A program made the position numbers and the translations under genes. A stretch of DNA of 64,000 nt from Eubacteriaceae bacterium. GTDB lineage: Bacteria; Bacillota; Clostridia; Lachnospirales; Lachnospiraceae. Shown piece by piece: positions 51,225 to 59,832 of the stretch. The stretch is taken from the NCBI GenBank assembly GCA_910575665.1, contig CAJTFB010000005.1, positions 1 to 64,000 of the forward strand, in the 5' to 3' direction. Within the stretch, counting starts at the first letter, position 1. The number at the start of each line of letters is the position of its first letter. Under the pieces are notes generated by a model, which ran no database searches, had not been told where the DNA came from, and worked only from the letters and a program-made list of their open reading frames with translations.

Positions 51225-53599
51225 GTTTGCTCCTTCCCGAACACAATATCAATGGCACGCCGGGAAGCAAAACCGTCATCCACACTGCAGAATCTCTCAT
51301 AAAACTGCTCATAGCGCTCCTTGTACTGTTCCGTAACTTTATCGATATTATGAAGTGCCTCCACAAGTTCATCATTTGTCTGAAGGATCGGTCCCGGAAG
51401 CTCAGTATTCATATCGAAGTACATTCCCCGGATCTCTCCTTTGTAATCCTCATAATCGTAGGCAAAAAACAGCATCGGCCGTCTCAGGTTCGCAAAATCA
51501 AAAAAGACAGAGGAATAGTCTGTAATGCAGATATCCGAAGCCAGATACAGCCTAGATACATCATTATACGTACTTCCGTTATATACAAAATCCTCCAATC
51601 CTGTGAGATCCAGAATATCAGCGATATAATAATGGGTTCGCAGAAGCAGCACGCTGTCTTTGCCAAATTCCCGGCGCATCCGCTCCAGATCCATAGCCAG
51701 GGTAAATTTATATTTTGCCTTACCATAAAATTGATTGTCACGCCATGTAGGCGCGTACAGGATCACCCGTTTATCCTCCGGAATACCAAACTCCCGTTTT
51801 ACTTCCTTAGCGATCTCCCCGGCACGTTCCGAATAAAGAATATCGTTTCGCGGGTATCCTACCTCGATGATCTGCTCCCTCGGATAGCAGAAGGCACGCT
51901 CAAACACATCCGTGGAAAAACGGTTCGCTGAGATTAGATAATTCCATGCCTTACTCTGGCGGTAAAACAATTTCTTATGATCCTGGCTCACTGCATGGAT
52001 ATCATCCAGGTCAAAGGCAAGCTTTTTCAGCGGTGTTCCATGCCAGGTTTCCAAAAATACGACGCCTTCCCGTTTTTTAAACCATGCCGGCTGTCTCGTA
52101 TTACAGATAAAATATTTAGCCCGGGAAGTATAGTATACATACCTCAGGGAATGTCTCTTACAGATAGACGGATGTCCCTTCATCTCTGGGGCCCTCTTAT
52201 TCAGACACCAGATATAGCGGTATTTGTCTCCATAGGTATCATACAAATATTCATACAGATACTTTGGACTGTCCGAATAGCTCTTCCCAAAAAAACTCTC
52301 CACGAATACCCAGTTTTCTTTTGTCGGCATTTTCCTGAAAAAACGTTTATCCAAAAATCTCCAATATTGAATGGGCTTACCAATCAGACCCCTTTTCTTT
52401 TTAAAGACGTAGGCGAGCCGTCCCATCGGTTTTGCCAGCCGGTATTTGCCCTTCACGATAAACTCCAGTTCCCGGCGTCTAAAAAATTTCAGATCCTTCT
52501 TGATACGCTTTAGATCTTCCTCCGGGATCTTCTGAAGATTTTGTGTATACCTGACACTCTTCTTTCCCTTCAGACTACTAGGGAACTTACCAATGGTATA
52601 CATACAGAGACAGCGGTACAAAGCATAACGGAGATGTTCATCTGCCTGGGCGAGAATCTCATACGCTTGCTCGTGGCTCTCTATGTACTCACGAGTTTTG
52701 CGCTTTCTCTTTTTCTGGCTCAGCGCCGGCAGATGAATCGGATCATTCCGATGCCTCCACACATAGATACTGCTGCCATCCACCCACATCTCTCCAGCTG
52801 CCCCGGCAAGAACCTTTGCCACTACCGGCATATCCGAGTAGAACGTATTGTATTCATCAAACTTAATGCCCAGGCTGTCAAAATAATCCTTTCGAATCAA
52901 CAGATGCTGTATCGTAAAACGTTTTTTCAGTATCTGCTCCAGGCCATCTCCCTCCAGAGGACAGATCCCCTCGATCTCAGAATCCGGTTTGGCTTTCTCA
53001 AAATCAAAGCTAACAGGGCGGAACCAGGAACTCCAGCGATTGCCTGTGACCACCTTAGCCTTCTTTACCTCCGCCAGCTTTACCAACTTCGCCAGTGCGT
53101 CCTCCCACAGATAATCGTCAGCATCCAAAAAGTAAATATACTCACCCTCTGCATACTTCAATCCCAAATTTCTTGCAGCCGCCACGCCAAAGGGGCGCAG
53201 CGGGATCTCCAACTCTCCCTCAAAAGGCGTATCCCCACTCACCACTTCACTACCGGAATCATCCATATCGTTGTCATCTTCACTGGCTGCCTGAGATCTC
53301 TCCCGTTCTTCCTTATAGACCTCAAATTCTTCCTCTGTCATGCCCAACGATATTCTTTTTTTATTTTCAAAAAACTGATGTTTTCTGTCAAAATACTCTT
53401 CCGCATCAATCTCATCTTCCATCACAATATGCTTTACATTTTTCATAGCCAGCACCTGCTCTGGAACCGCATGCCCATCCTTGTCATCTACTAGAATAAT
53501 CTCAAAATCAGACAGATTCTGATTCTCGATACTTTGAATGCATTCCTCCAAATAGGATGGCCCCTTCAGATAAGGGACGATAACACTTACCTTTGACAT
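51221..53599 (-). CDS. Bifunctional GT2 glycosyltransferase / CDP-glycerol glycerophosphotransferase (2)
   Basis: A 792-aa fusion. Residues of about 1-330 form a GT2 domain (S-V-I-V-P-Y-L-K-G, A-A-R-N-L-G-L-K-Y-A-E-G and D-A-D-D-Y-L-W). It carries an acidic insert at about 95-135, rich in Glu, Asp and Ser, that the next paralogue lacks. Residues of about 430-790 are the teichoic acid polymerase domain (E-T-W-H-G-T-P-L-K-K, I-L-Y-A-P-T-W-R-D-N-Q, I-T-D-Y-S-S-V-F-F-D). The start at 53599 has GGAGG upstream. A single chain that adds a sugar and a polyol phosphate would make a glycosylated repeat unit. Confidence 0.92.
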   Translation of the reverse strand: MSKVSVIVPYLKGPSYLEECIQSIENQNLSDFEIILVDDKDGHAVPEQVLAMKNVKHIVMEDEIDAEEYFDRKHQFFENKKRISLGMTEEEFEVYKEERERSQAASEDDNDMDDSGSEVVSGDTPFEGELEIPLRPFGVAAARNLGLKYAEGEYIYFLDADDYLWEDALAKLVKLAEVKKAKVVTGNRWSSWFRPVSFDFEKAKPDSEIEGICPLEGDGLEQILKKRFTIQHLLIRKDYFDSLGIKFDEYNTFYSDMPVVAKVLAGAAGEMWVDGSSIYVWRHRNDPIHLPALSQKKRKRKTREYIESHEQAYEILAQADEHLRYALYRCLCMYTIGKFPSSLKGKKSVRYTQNLQKIPEEDLKRIKKDLKFFRRRELEFIVKGKYRLAKPMGRLAYVFKKKRGLIGKPIQYWRFLDKRFFRKMPTKENWVFVESFFGKSYSDSPKYLYEYLYDTYGDKYRYIWCLNKRAPEMKGHPSICKRHSLRYVYYTSRAKYFICNTRQPAWFKKREGVVFLETWHGTPLKKLAFDLDDIHAVSQDHKKLFYRQSKAWNYLISANRFSTDVFERAFCYPREQIIEVGYPRNDILYSERAGEIAKEVKREFGIPEDKRVILYAPTWRDNQFYGKAKYKFTLAMDLERMRREFGKDSVLLLRTHYYIADILDLTGLEDFVYNGSTYNDVSRLYLASDICITDYSSVFFDFANLRRPMLFFAYDYEDYKGEIRGMYFDMNTELPGPILQTNDELVEALHNIDKVTEQYKERYEQFYERFCSVDDGFASRRAIDIVFGKEQT

Positions 53600-53629
53600 T
53601 TTATCCTCCAAACCTTCCTCTGCAATATT

Positions 53630-55816
53630 TTACTTCTCCTGCCCAGTCAGACCGAATACAACATGTACCACCTTTTCTGTAGCATGTCCGTCTTCCCAGG
53701 AACAGTATTTTTTGCAAAAACGATCATATTTTTCCTGATATTCCTCTTTTACCTTATCGATCCGACGAATGGACTCTATAATTTCCTCCGTCTCAAAGAG
53801 CATTGGCCCCGGAAGCTCTTCCTCCACATCCATATAAAATCCCCGGAGTACGCTGCGATATTTTTCCAGATCGTAGGTAAAAAATAACATAGGCCTTCTT
53901 AGATTTGCATAGTCAAAAAAGACCGAGGAATAATCTGTGATCAAAATATCCGATATCAGATAGAGTCTGGCGATATCATCGTATTTGCTCAGATTCCATG
54001 CAAATCCCTCATACTGACTCAGATCAAGAAAATCTGCGATAAAATAATGGGTTCTAAGGATCACCACATACTCTTTTCCCAATTCCCTCTTCATCTGCTC
54101 CAGATCCAGTTTCAGAGTAAATTTATACTGGGCATGGCCATAAAATTCATCGTCCCTCCAGGTCGGGGCATAGAGGATCACTTTCTTATCCTCTGGTATA
54201 CCAAGCTCCGACTTAATCTGTCGCATCAGTTGTTCTTTGTCTTCTCGGTACAAAATATCATTTCTCGGATAACCTGTCTCCAACATTTTCCCATCGTACA
54301 TAAAGGCACGGCGGAAAATATCTTCCGAAAACTGATTGGGCGCCACCAGATAGTCCCAGGAACGGGTCTGGACATAGAACTGCTCCTTATACAGCGGTGA
54401 GGCTGTGGTCACATCTTCCATGTCAAATACCAGTTTCTTCAATGGCGTTCCATGCCAAGTCTCCAAAAATACATTTCCCTTACGCTTGATAAAATACTGG
54501 GGTTGTCTTCCATTAAAAACAATATACTTTGCCCTTGCCATATAATAGAAATACTTAAAACTAAACCGCTTCATCTGACCAGATGAGTATGGAAGATTTA
54601 GTTTCTTCCCCGCATTCACCCACATATAGTTATATTTCCCTGGATATTTTTCATTAAGGTACTCAAAAATATACTTTGGGCTATCGGAATAGCTTTTCCC
54701 AAAAAAGCTCTCAAAGATCACGGTATCCTCCATCATCTTCATCTTAGAAAATACCTTCTCATACAAGTAGCGCTTCATCTTGGCCCGGCTGGTGCAGATC
54801 CGGAACAGCGTCTGTTTTCTCGCATGATTCCTGGTCTTCTTGGCAAGTCCCGCCGCATCCCCAGCCATCCCATAGCGGATCAGCTTTTTAGGATGATGCT
54901 TCAACATACGGTATACACCATTTCCCAATAACTTTAAGGTATCCTGAAGGACAATCACTGCCTCTTTTTGTTTCGCTGGCTTTGCCTCCACCACAAAAGA
55001 AGCAATCCTGGTCACAAGCCACTTGACAAATTTATAATCCAGATACTGATTCTTATTCTCATCCTGGGCAGGAATAAATTTCTTTGCCCTACGATAAGCC
55101 TCCATACTCTCAAACACTTTTTTCTCATCATCCTTCGCCTGCAACAACGAAGGCAAGTTCACTGGATCATTATGTTTTCTCTTAATATATAAGCCATCTT
55201 CGCAAAACAACGTTTTTTCCGCATGAGAGAGCACCTGCATCAAAAAGGGCAGGTCTGAAAAATAATGCAAATCTTCACAAAATCGAATCGAATGCTCCTG
55301 AATCACCTTTCGGGAGATCAACATTCCAAGAATCGTTATCCCTTGAAGACTCTTGGCTCGCATAAGAAGGTATTCATAGGCATTGTCCATATCCCCATCA
55401 TACACCTTATGCTCCACACCATTCTGGCGGTCCAGCTCCTCTCCGTTGTCAAAATATACCTTTCGGCTGTACCACGTACTCTGAAGTCTACCATAGACCA
55501 CTCCACCAGGCACTTCCCTTTCCACAAGCCGCTCTAACGTATCCGGAGCCAGATAATCATCGGCATCCATAAAAAAGATGTATTCCCCGGCAGCCGTATC
55601 AAGTCCAACATTCCTTGCCGCTGCCACGCCACCTGCGCCTTCTGTGCGGGCAAAATGTATCGGTAGCCCATTCCATTCACTCACATCTGGTTTATCACAT
55701 CCGTCACATACCATGATCACTTCAAAATCATGGAAACTCTGTTCTGCCAAACTTCCCAGACAGTCCCGGATATAGTTCTTTTCATCGTGATAAGCTACAA
55801 TTACACTTATCTTCAC
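53630..55816 (-). CDS. Bifunctional GT2 glycosyltransferase / CDP-glycerol glycerophosphotransferase (1)
   Basis: A 728-aa protein with the same layout as the next gene. The GT2 domain has S-V-I-V-A-Y-H-D-E-K-N-Y, G-V-A-A-A-R-N-V-G-L-D-T-A and F-M-D-A-D-D-Y-L-A. The glycerophosphotransferase domain starts near 370, with E-T-W-H-G-T-P-L-K-K-L, I-L-Y-A-P-T-W-R-D-D-E and I-T-D-Y-S-S-V-F-F-D-Y-A. It is the first gene of the wall-polymer operon. The two fusions and the single-domain gene are tandem paralogues, probably handling successive linkages or different donors. Confidence 0.92.
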   Translation of the reverse strand: MKISVIVAYHDEKNYIRDCLGSLAEQSFHDFEVIMVCDGCDKPDVSEWNGLPIHFARTEGAGGVAAARNVGLDTAAGEYIFFMDADDYLAPDTLERLVEREVPGGVVYGRLQSTWYSRKVYFDNGEELDRQNGVEHKVYDGDMDNAYEYLLMRAKSLQGITILGMLISRKVIQEHSIRFCEDLHYFSDLPFLMQVLSHAEKTLFCEDGLYIKRKHNDPVNLPSLLQAKDDEKKVFESMEAYRRAKKFIPAQDENKNQYLDYKFVKWLVTRIASFVVEAKPAKQKEAVIVLQDTLKLLGNGVYRMLKHHPKKLIRYGMAGDAAGLAKKTRNHARKQTLFRICTSRAKMKRYLYEKVFSKMKMMEDTVIFESFFGKSYSDSPKYIFEYLNEKYPGKYNYMWVNAGKKLNLPYSSGQMKRFSFKYFYYMARAKYIVFNGRQPQYFIKRKGNVFLETWHGTPLKKLVFDMEDVTTASPLYKEQFYVQTRSWDYLVAPNQFSEDIFRRAFMYDGKMLETGYPRNDILYREDKEQLMRQIKSELGIPEDKKVILYAPTWRDDEFYGHAQYKFTLKLDLEQMKRELGKEYVVILRTHYFIADFLDLSQYEGFAWNLSKYDDIARLYLISDILITDYSSVFFDYANLRRPMLFFTYDLEKYRSVLRGFYMDVEEELPGPMLFETEEIIESIRRIDKVKEEYQEKYDRFCKKYCSWEDGHATEKVVHVVFGLTGQEK

Positions 55817-56170
55817 TGATCATTCCTCCAGCATATTATAATAAGGTATCATACAGATACCCGGCCTATTGATTCAAAATAATTTAATGCTAAATTTTGT
55901 ACAAACTTTCTGCACGTATTGAGTTTTGCTAAAAGCTCATGGATAAGTCCGACAGGACTTATTTTATCACATGTATATCCTGTGTGGCAAGAAATAAAAT
56001 GCCCACTTAGCTCAATGGCACCATTAAGCTATAATACAAGTTTACCCCTCTTTTACAAAAAGTACCTGTACTTTCCACACTTATTTGCAGAAAATACAGG
56101 TATCTGATACTTTGCCAGGCAGCAACAACAAAGTAACTCGAAGACGCAAAATATCGCCTACAGGCTGTTG
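55817..56170. promoter_or_regulatory. 354-bp intergenic region before the wall-polymer operon
   Basis: There is no gene here. TACCTGTA (56063-56070) and TACAGGTA (56095-56102), followed by CTTTTTG on the minus strand, form a terminator for the DUF1002 gene. TTGTAA (56053-56058) and TATTAT (56031-56036) at 16 bp are a possible promoter on the minus strand. A further hairpin of AAGTCC/GGACTT lies near 55945-55970, and other AT-rich promoter-like sites lie nearer the gene. The leader would be over 200 nt. Confidence 0.5.
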
Positions 56171-57079
56171 TCACCCAAACAATCCGGCAAACCAGTTCGC
56201 GATCTTGTCGGCGATCTCAGTGAAAAATTGGATGATTTTCCCAAAAATTCCTTTCGCCTGATCCAGATCGATGTCCAAGTCTTTGAGACGGTTATACACA
56301 TCTTCTGCCTGCTGTTTCAGTTTATCCACATCCAGATCCAGGTCCTTGATCTTCTCCAGAAGTGCCGCCAGTCTCTGTTCCTGCTCAGCTGTCAGCTTCA
56401 CATCCAATTCTCCGGCGGATTCTTTAATGATCTCTTTGACCTCTTCCACCGTTTCCACATCACCGTCCAGCACTCTTTGTTTTACCAAAGCTACCAGTTC
56501 TTCTGCTTTTTCCGCTCCCAGCTCCTGCCCCAGCTCTCCTGTCAATACGAGCTCATTCGTCGCGGCATCTGCATTTTCTTTTTTCAAATCCTCGCCGGTC
56601 ATCGTAGAATATGCCTTCATAGCACCTACCAGAGCCGCCGTTCCTGACAGATTAAAAGGACCTGCTACCGTTACTTTAGCATCATTGATCCCCGCTGTGA
56701 TCAGGGCATTGGTGTACATACCACTAGTGCAATAGGTAATATTTTTTGTGACAACGCTGATGCCCTTTCCCTCTTCTGCTTTTTCGATGCGGACAGAAGA
56801 AAGAGCCTTGGTCCCAATCACCGAATCTGAGAGATATTCATCCAGATAGTCATGTTCATCTTCGTTGGTCACCTGAATCACTTCATAATCTGCCAGTTCC
56901 TCTTCTGTCACATCCAGAAGAGAAAGAACTGTATTTTTCTGTTCTTTCGTGAGGTCCGCTCCCAGAGATATATAGGGTTTTTCATCTCCCTCTACCGCAT
57001 CCGCCTTTGAAACGGAGACTGGCATCAAAACCATCCCCAGTGCAACAAGCCCCACTAGAGCCTTTTTCCATTTACTCAT
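56171..57079 (-). CDS. DUF1002 secreted protein
   Basis: The 302-aa exported protein has a signal peptide (W-K-K-A-L-V-G-L-V-A-L-G-M-V-L, cleavage about residue 26). The DUF1002 pattern follows: L-G-A-D-L-T, then I-T-Y-C-T-S-G-M-Y-T-N-A-L-I-T-A-G-I and V-A-G-P-F-N-L-S-G-T-A-A-L. After residue 160 come helical, Glu/Lys/Leu-rich stretches with coiled-coil character, and an amphipathic C-terminal helix rich in Phe and Ile. The function is unknown. It is a single-gene unit with a hairpin terminator downstream. Confidence 0.88.
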   Translation of the reverse strand: MSKWKKALVGLVALGMVLMPVSVSKADAVEGDEKPYISLGADLTKEQKNTVLSLLDVTEEELADYEVIQVTNEDEHDYLDEYLSDSVIGTKALSSVRIEKAEEGKGISVVTKNITYCTSGMYTNALITAGINDAKVTVAGPFNLSGTAALVGAMKAYSTMTGEDLKKENADAATNELVLTGELGQELGAEKAEELVALVKQRVLDGDVETVEEVKEIIKESAGELDVKLTAEQEQRLAALLEKIKDLDLDVDKLKQQAEDVYNRLKDLDIDLDQAKGIFGKIIQFFTEIADKIANWFAGLFG

Positions 57080-57154
57080 ATTTCCCCCTATTCCTGCGCG
57101 TCATTCTACGCATATATCGCTTTACTAAACTTACAATTAAAAAGATGTTGCAAA

Positions 57155-58366
57155 TTACTTTTTCAGCCGCTCCATCGCCTCTTTGGTGTTTTCAAGAGAT
57201 CCAAAAGCCGTGAGCCGGAAATATCCTTCCCCACTCGGTCCAAAACCACTTCCCGGAGTTCCCACAATGTTGTGGTTTTCCAGCAAATGATCAAAGAATT
57301 CCCAGGAAGTCATCTGATCCGGCGTCTTCAGCCAGATATATGGCGCATTCACGCCACCAAATATCGTATAGCCGGCACTTGTGAGCCCTTCTCTGATAAT
57401 CTTTGCATTGTTCATATAATAGGCGATCTGGTCTCTCGTCTGTTTCTGTCCCTCATCACTGTACACCGCCTCTCCGGCTCTTTGTATAATATAAGGGGCA
57501 CCATTAAACTTCGTACCATGTCTTCTCGCCCAGAGACTGTTCAGAGACACGCCGTCACATACAAGCTCCTTCGGGATCACAGTAAATCCAAGACGGGTTC
57601 CTGTAAACCCTGCATTCTTAGAAAAGCTTCTCATCTCAATGGCACATTTCTTCGCGCCATCGCACTCAAAGATCGAATGTGGAACATCATCCTCTGAAAT
57701 ATATGCTTCATAAGCTGCATCATATATAATAACAGCACCATTTGTCAAAGCAAAGTCAACCCACTTCTGCAACTGCTCTTTATTCAGTGTCGTTCCCGTG
57801 GGATTGTTTGGACAACAGATGTAGATCATATCCGGGATCTCCTTCGGAATATCCGGCACAAAGTTATTCTCCGCTGTACACGGCATATAGATCACGTTAG
57901 ACCAGCACTCCTTATCTTTCTGGTACTCGCCGGTTCTGCCCGCCATGGCATTCGTATCCACATACACTGGATATACCGGATCACACACCGCGATTCGGTT
58001 ATTCTGGGAAAAGATATCTCCGATGTTTCCGGAGTCACTCTTTGCACCATCACTGACAAAGATCTCATCGATGGCAATATCCACACCTCTGGCTTTATAA
58101 TCTTTCTGCGCAATGGCATTTCTCAAAAATTCATACCCCAGATCTGGCGCATAGCCCTTAAAAGTAGACGCATCCGCCATCTCATCTACCGCCTTATGCA
58201 TCGCTGCGATCACTGCTGGAGCCAGGGGAAGGGTTACATCACCGATTCCAAGACGGATCACTTTTTTATCCGGATTCGCCTGCGTGTACGCATTCACCTT
58301 TTTTGCAATAGTGGAAAAAAGATAACTGCCTGGTAATTTCAGATAATTGTCATTTATTTGGTACAT
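57155..58366 (-). CDS. dapL: LL-diaminopimelate aminotransferase
   Basis: DapL converts tetrahydrodipicolinate directly to LL-diaminopimelate for lysine and peptidoglycan synthesis. The 403-aa fold-type I PLP enzyme shows [30 protein letters not shown] and the Schiff-base Lys in [12 protein letters not shown]. The start at 58366 (M-Y-Q-I-N-D-N-Y) has GGAGG upstream; the frame to 58396 is not needed. It is divergent from the SOS-regulated polymerase gene. Confidence 0.95.
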   Translation of the reverse strand: MYQINDNYLKLPGSYLFSTIAKKVNAYTQANPDKKVIRLGIGDVTLPLAPAVIAAMHKAVDEMADASTFKGYAPDLGYEFLRNAIAQKDYKARGVDIAIDEIFVSDGAKSDSGNIGDIFSQNNRIAVCDPVYPVYVDTNAMAGRTGEYQKDKECWSNVIYMPCTAENNFVPDIPKEIPDMIYICCPNNPTGTTLNKEQLQKWVDFALTNGAVIIYDAAYEAYISEDDVPHSIFECDGAKKCAIEMRSFSKNAGFTGTRLGFTVIPKELVCDGVSLNSLWARRHGTKFNGAPYIIQRAGEAVYSDEGQKQTRDQIAYYMNNAKIIREGLTSAGYTIFGGVNAPYIWLKTPDQMTSWEFFDHLLENHNIVGTPGSGFGPSGEGYFRLTAFGSLENTKEAMERLKK

Positions 58367-58434
58367 AATAAAACCTCCTAGCATTAATGTATGCACTTAT
58401 TCTATCATCCTCCCTCATTTTATGCAAGTCCTTC

Positions 58435-58463
58435 TTTACAAACATTTGTTCTTGTGATAAAAT
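58435..58463 (+). promoter_or_regulatory. LexA-controlled promoter of the Y-family polymerase gene
   Basis: TTTACA (58435-58440) and TAAAAT (58458-58463) are 17 bp apart. The spacer holds AAACATTTGTTC (58440-58451), one change from the Gram-positive SOS core GAAC-N4-GTTC. A repressor bound there would block RNA polymerase. Confidence 0.7.
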
Positions 58464-58511
58464 TGTTTTCACATTGATGTCTTAATGTTTTTTGAGTCGG
58501 GAGGGATGACC

Positions 58512-59726
58512 ATGATCGTTTTTCACATTGATGTCAATAACGCTTATTTGAGCTGGGAAGCGGTTTACCGTCTCACGGAACTAAACGAGACCCTAGATCT
58601 GAGGACGATCCCTTCCGTGGTAGGGGGCGATGAACAGAACCGCCATGGCATCGTTCTTGCTAAAAGTATGCCTGCCAAAGCTTTCGGAATCAAGACCGCG
58701 GAGACTCTGACTGAGGCCAGAAAAAAATGTCCAGATATTCTCATCGTACCTCCCAGACACCATTTATATAGGATATTTTCCAATGAACTCATCGCCTATC
58801 TCAGAACAGTCACCCCTGTAATAGAACAATACAGTATTGATGAAGCTTTTGCTGATATGAGTGGCTGCCCGCTGTTGTCTAGATATTCTCCCGTAGAGGC
58901 AGCGGAACAGATCCGGCAGGAGATCTATCATCGTTTCGGCTATACGGTAAATATCGGCGTATCCACCAACAAACTCCTGGCAAAGATGGCATCGGACTTT
59001 GAAAAGCCAGACAAAGTCCACAGTCTCTTTCCTAATGAAATAAAAGAAAAAATGTGGCATCTTCCGGTGAGCGATCTGTTTTTTGTCGGGCGCGCCTCTG
59101 CCAAAAAACTATACAATCTGGGTATCCGAACCATCGGCGAACTCGCCCGGACAGACAAGGCGATCTTACAGTCCCACATGGGCAAGCACGGTGCTACTAT
59201 CCACGACTACGCCAATGGAATCGACATCTCCCCAGTGCTGAGTGAACAGGCAGACGCCAAGGGCTGCGGCAATTCCACCACGCTCCCACGGGATGTCACC
59301 GATGCCAGGGAAGCCAAAAATATCTTGCTAAAACTATGCGAATCCGTGGGCAGCCGTCTCCGGGCAGATGAATTCATGGCGCAGGTAGTCGCTGTTTCGA
59401 TCAAAGACAGCCAGTTCCGCCACATCAGCCATCAGTGTACCCTGGCTTCCGCCACAAACACCACCAGTGAATTATACAACTCTGTCTGCGAACTTTTCGA
59501 TGAATTGTGGGATGGTTCCCCCATCCGCCTGCTCGGTGTATCTACGTCAAAACTCACCAGGGAGCCTCTCCGTCAGATCAATCTTACCGACAGCAAATAT
59601 TATATGAAGCAGGGACAATTGGAAAAAGCAGTAGATGACATTCGTAAAAAATTTGGGAATGATGCAATTTTCCGCGCATCCTCTCTTGAAAAATCAGCTA
59701 CTTTTAACGATAATAAAGGTAGATAA
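58512..59726 (+). CDS. Y-family DNA polymerase (DinB/UmuC-like)
   Basis: A 404-aa translesion polymerase. The catalytic core is present: F-H-I-D-V-N-N-A-Y-L-S-W-E at the N-terminus and Y-S-I-D-E-A-F-A-D at about 107-115 (the two metal-binding Asp and Glu). A helix-hairpin-helix (L-F-F-V-G-R-A-S-A-K-K-L-Y-N-L-G-I) and the little-finger domain follow. The N-terminal aromatic residue N-A-Y-L-S-W resembles Clostridia polymerase IV relatives. ATG at 58512 follows GGGAGGG by 6 nt. The SOS box places it under LexA. Confidence 0.92.
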   Translation: MIVFHIDVNNAYLSWEAVYRLTELNETLDLRTIPSVVGGDEQNRHGIVLAKSMPAKAFGIKTAETLTEARKKCPDILIVPPRHHLYRIFSNELIAYLRTVTPVIEQYSIDEAFADMSGCPLLSRYSPVEAAEQIRQEIYHRFGYTVNIGVSTNKLLAKMASDFEKPDKVHSLFPNEIKEKMWHLPVSDLFFVGRASAKKLYNLGIRTIGELARTDKAILQSHMGKHGATIHDYANGIDISPVLSEQADAKGCGNSTTLPRDVTDAREAKNILLKLCESVGSRLRADEFMAQVVAVSIKDSQFRHISHQCTLASATNTTSELYNSVCELFDELWDGSPIRLLGVSTSKLTREPLRQINLTDSKYYMKQGQLEKAVDDIRKKFGNDAIFRASSLEKSATFNDNKGR

Positions 59727-59832
59727 ATTTAGTTTCAGAAATGACGCAGTAACTGGACAATTAGACAAGTGAATATGTCAGGCTAATATTCGTTGCACTA
59801 ATACTAATAAACTGGTAAAAGGAGTCGATTTC

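Noticed and set aside
52541-53494. Plus-strand frame of 317 codons
   Set aside because: It is antisense to the GT2 domain of the second fusion gene; there is no start signal or family pattern.
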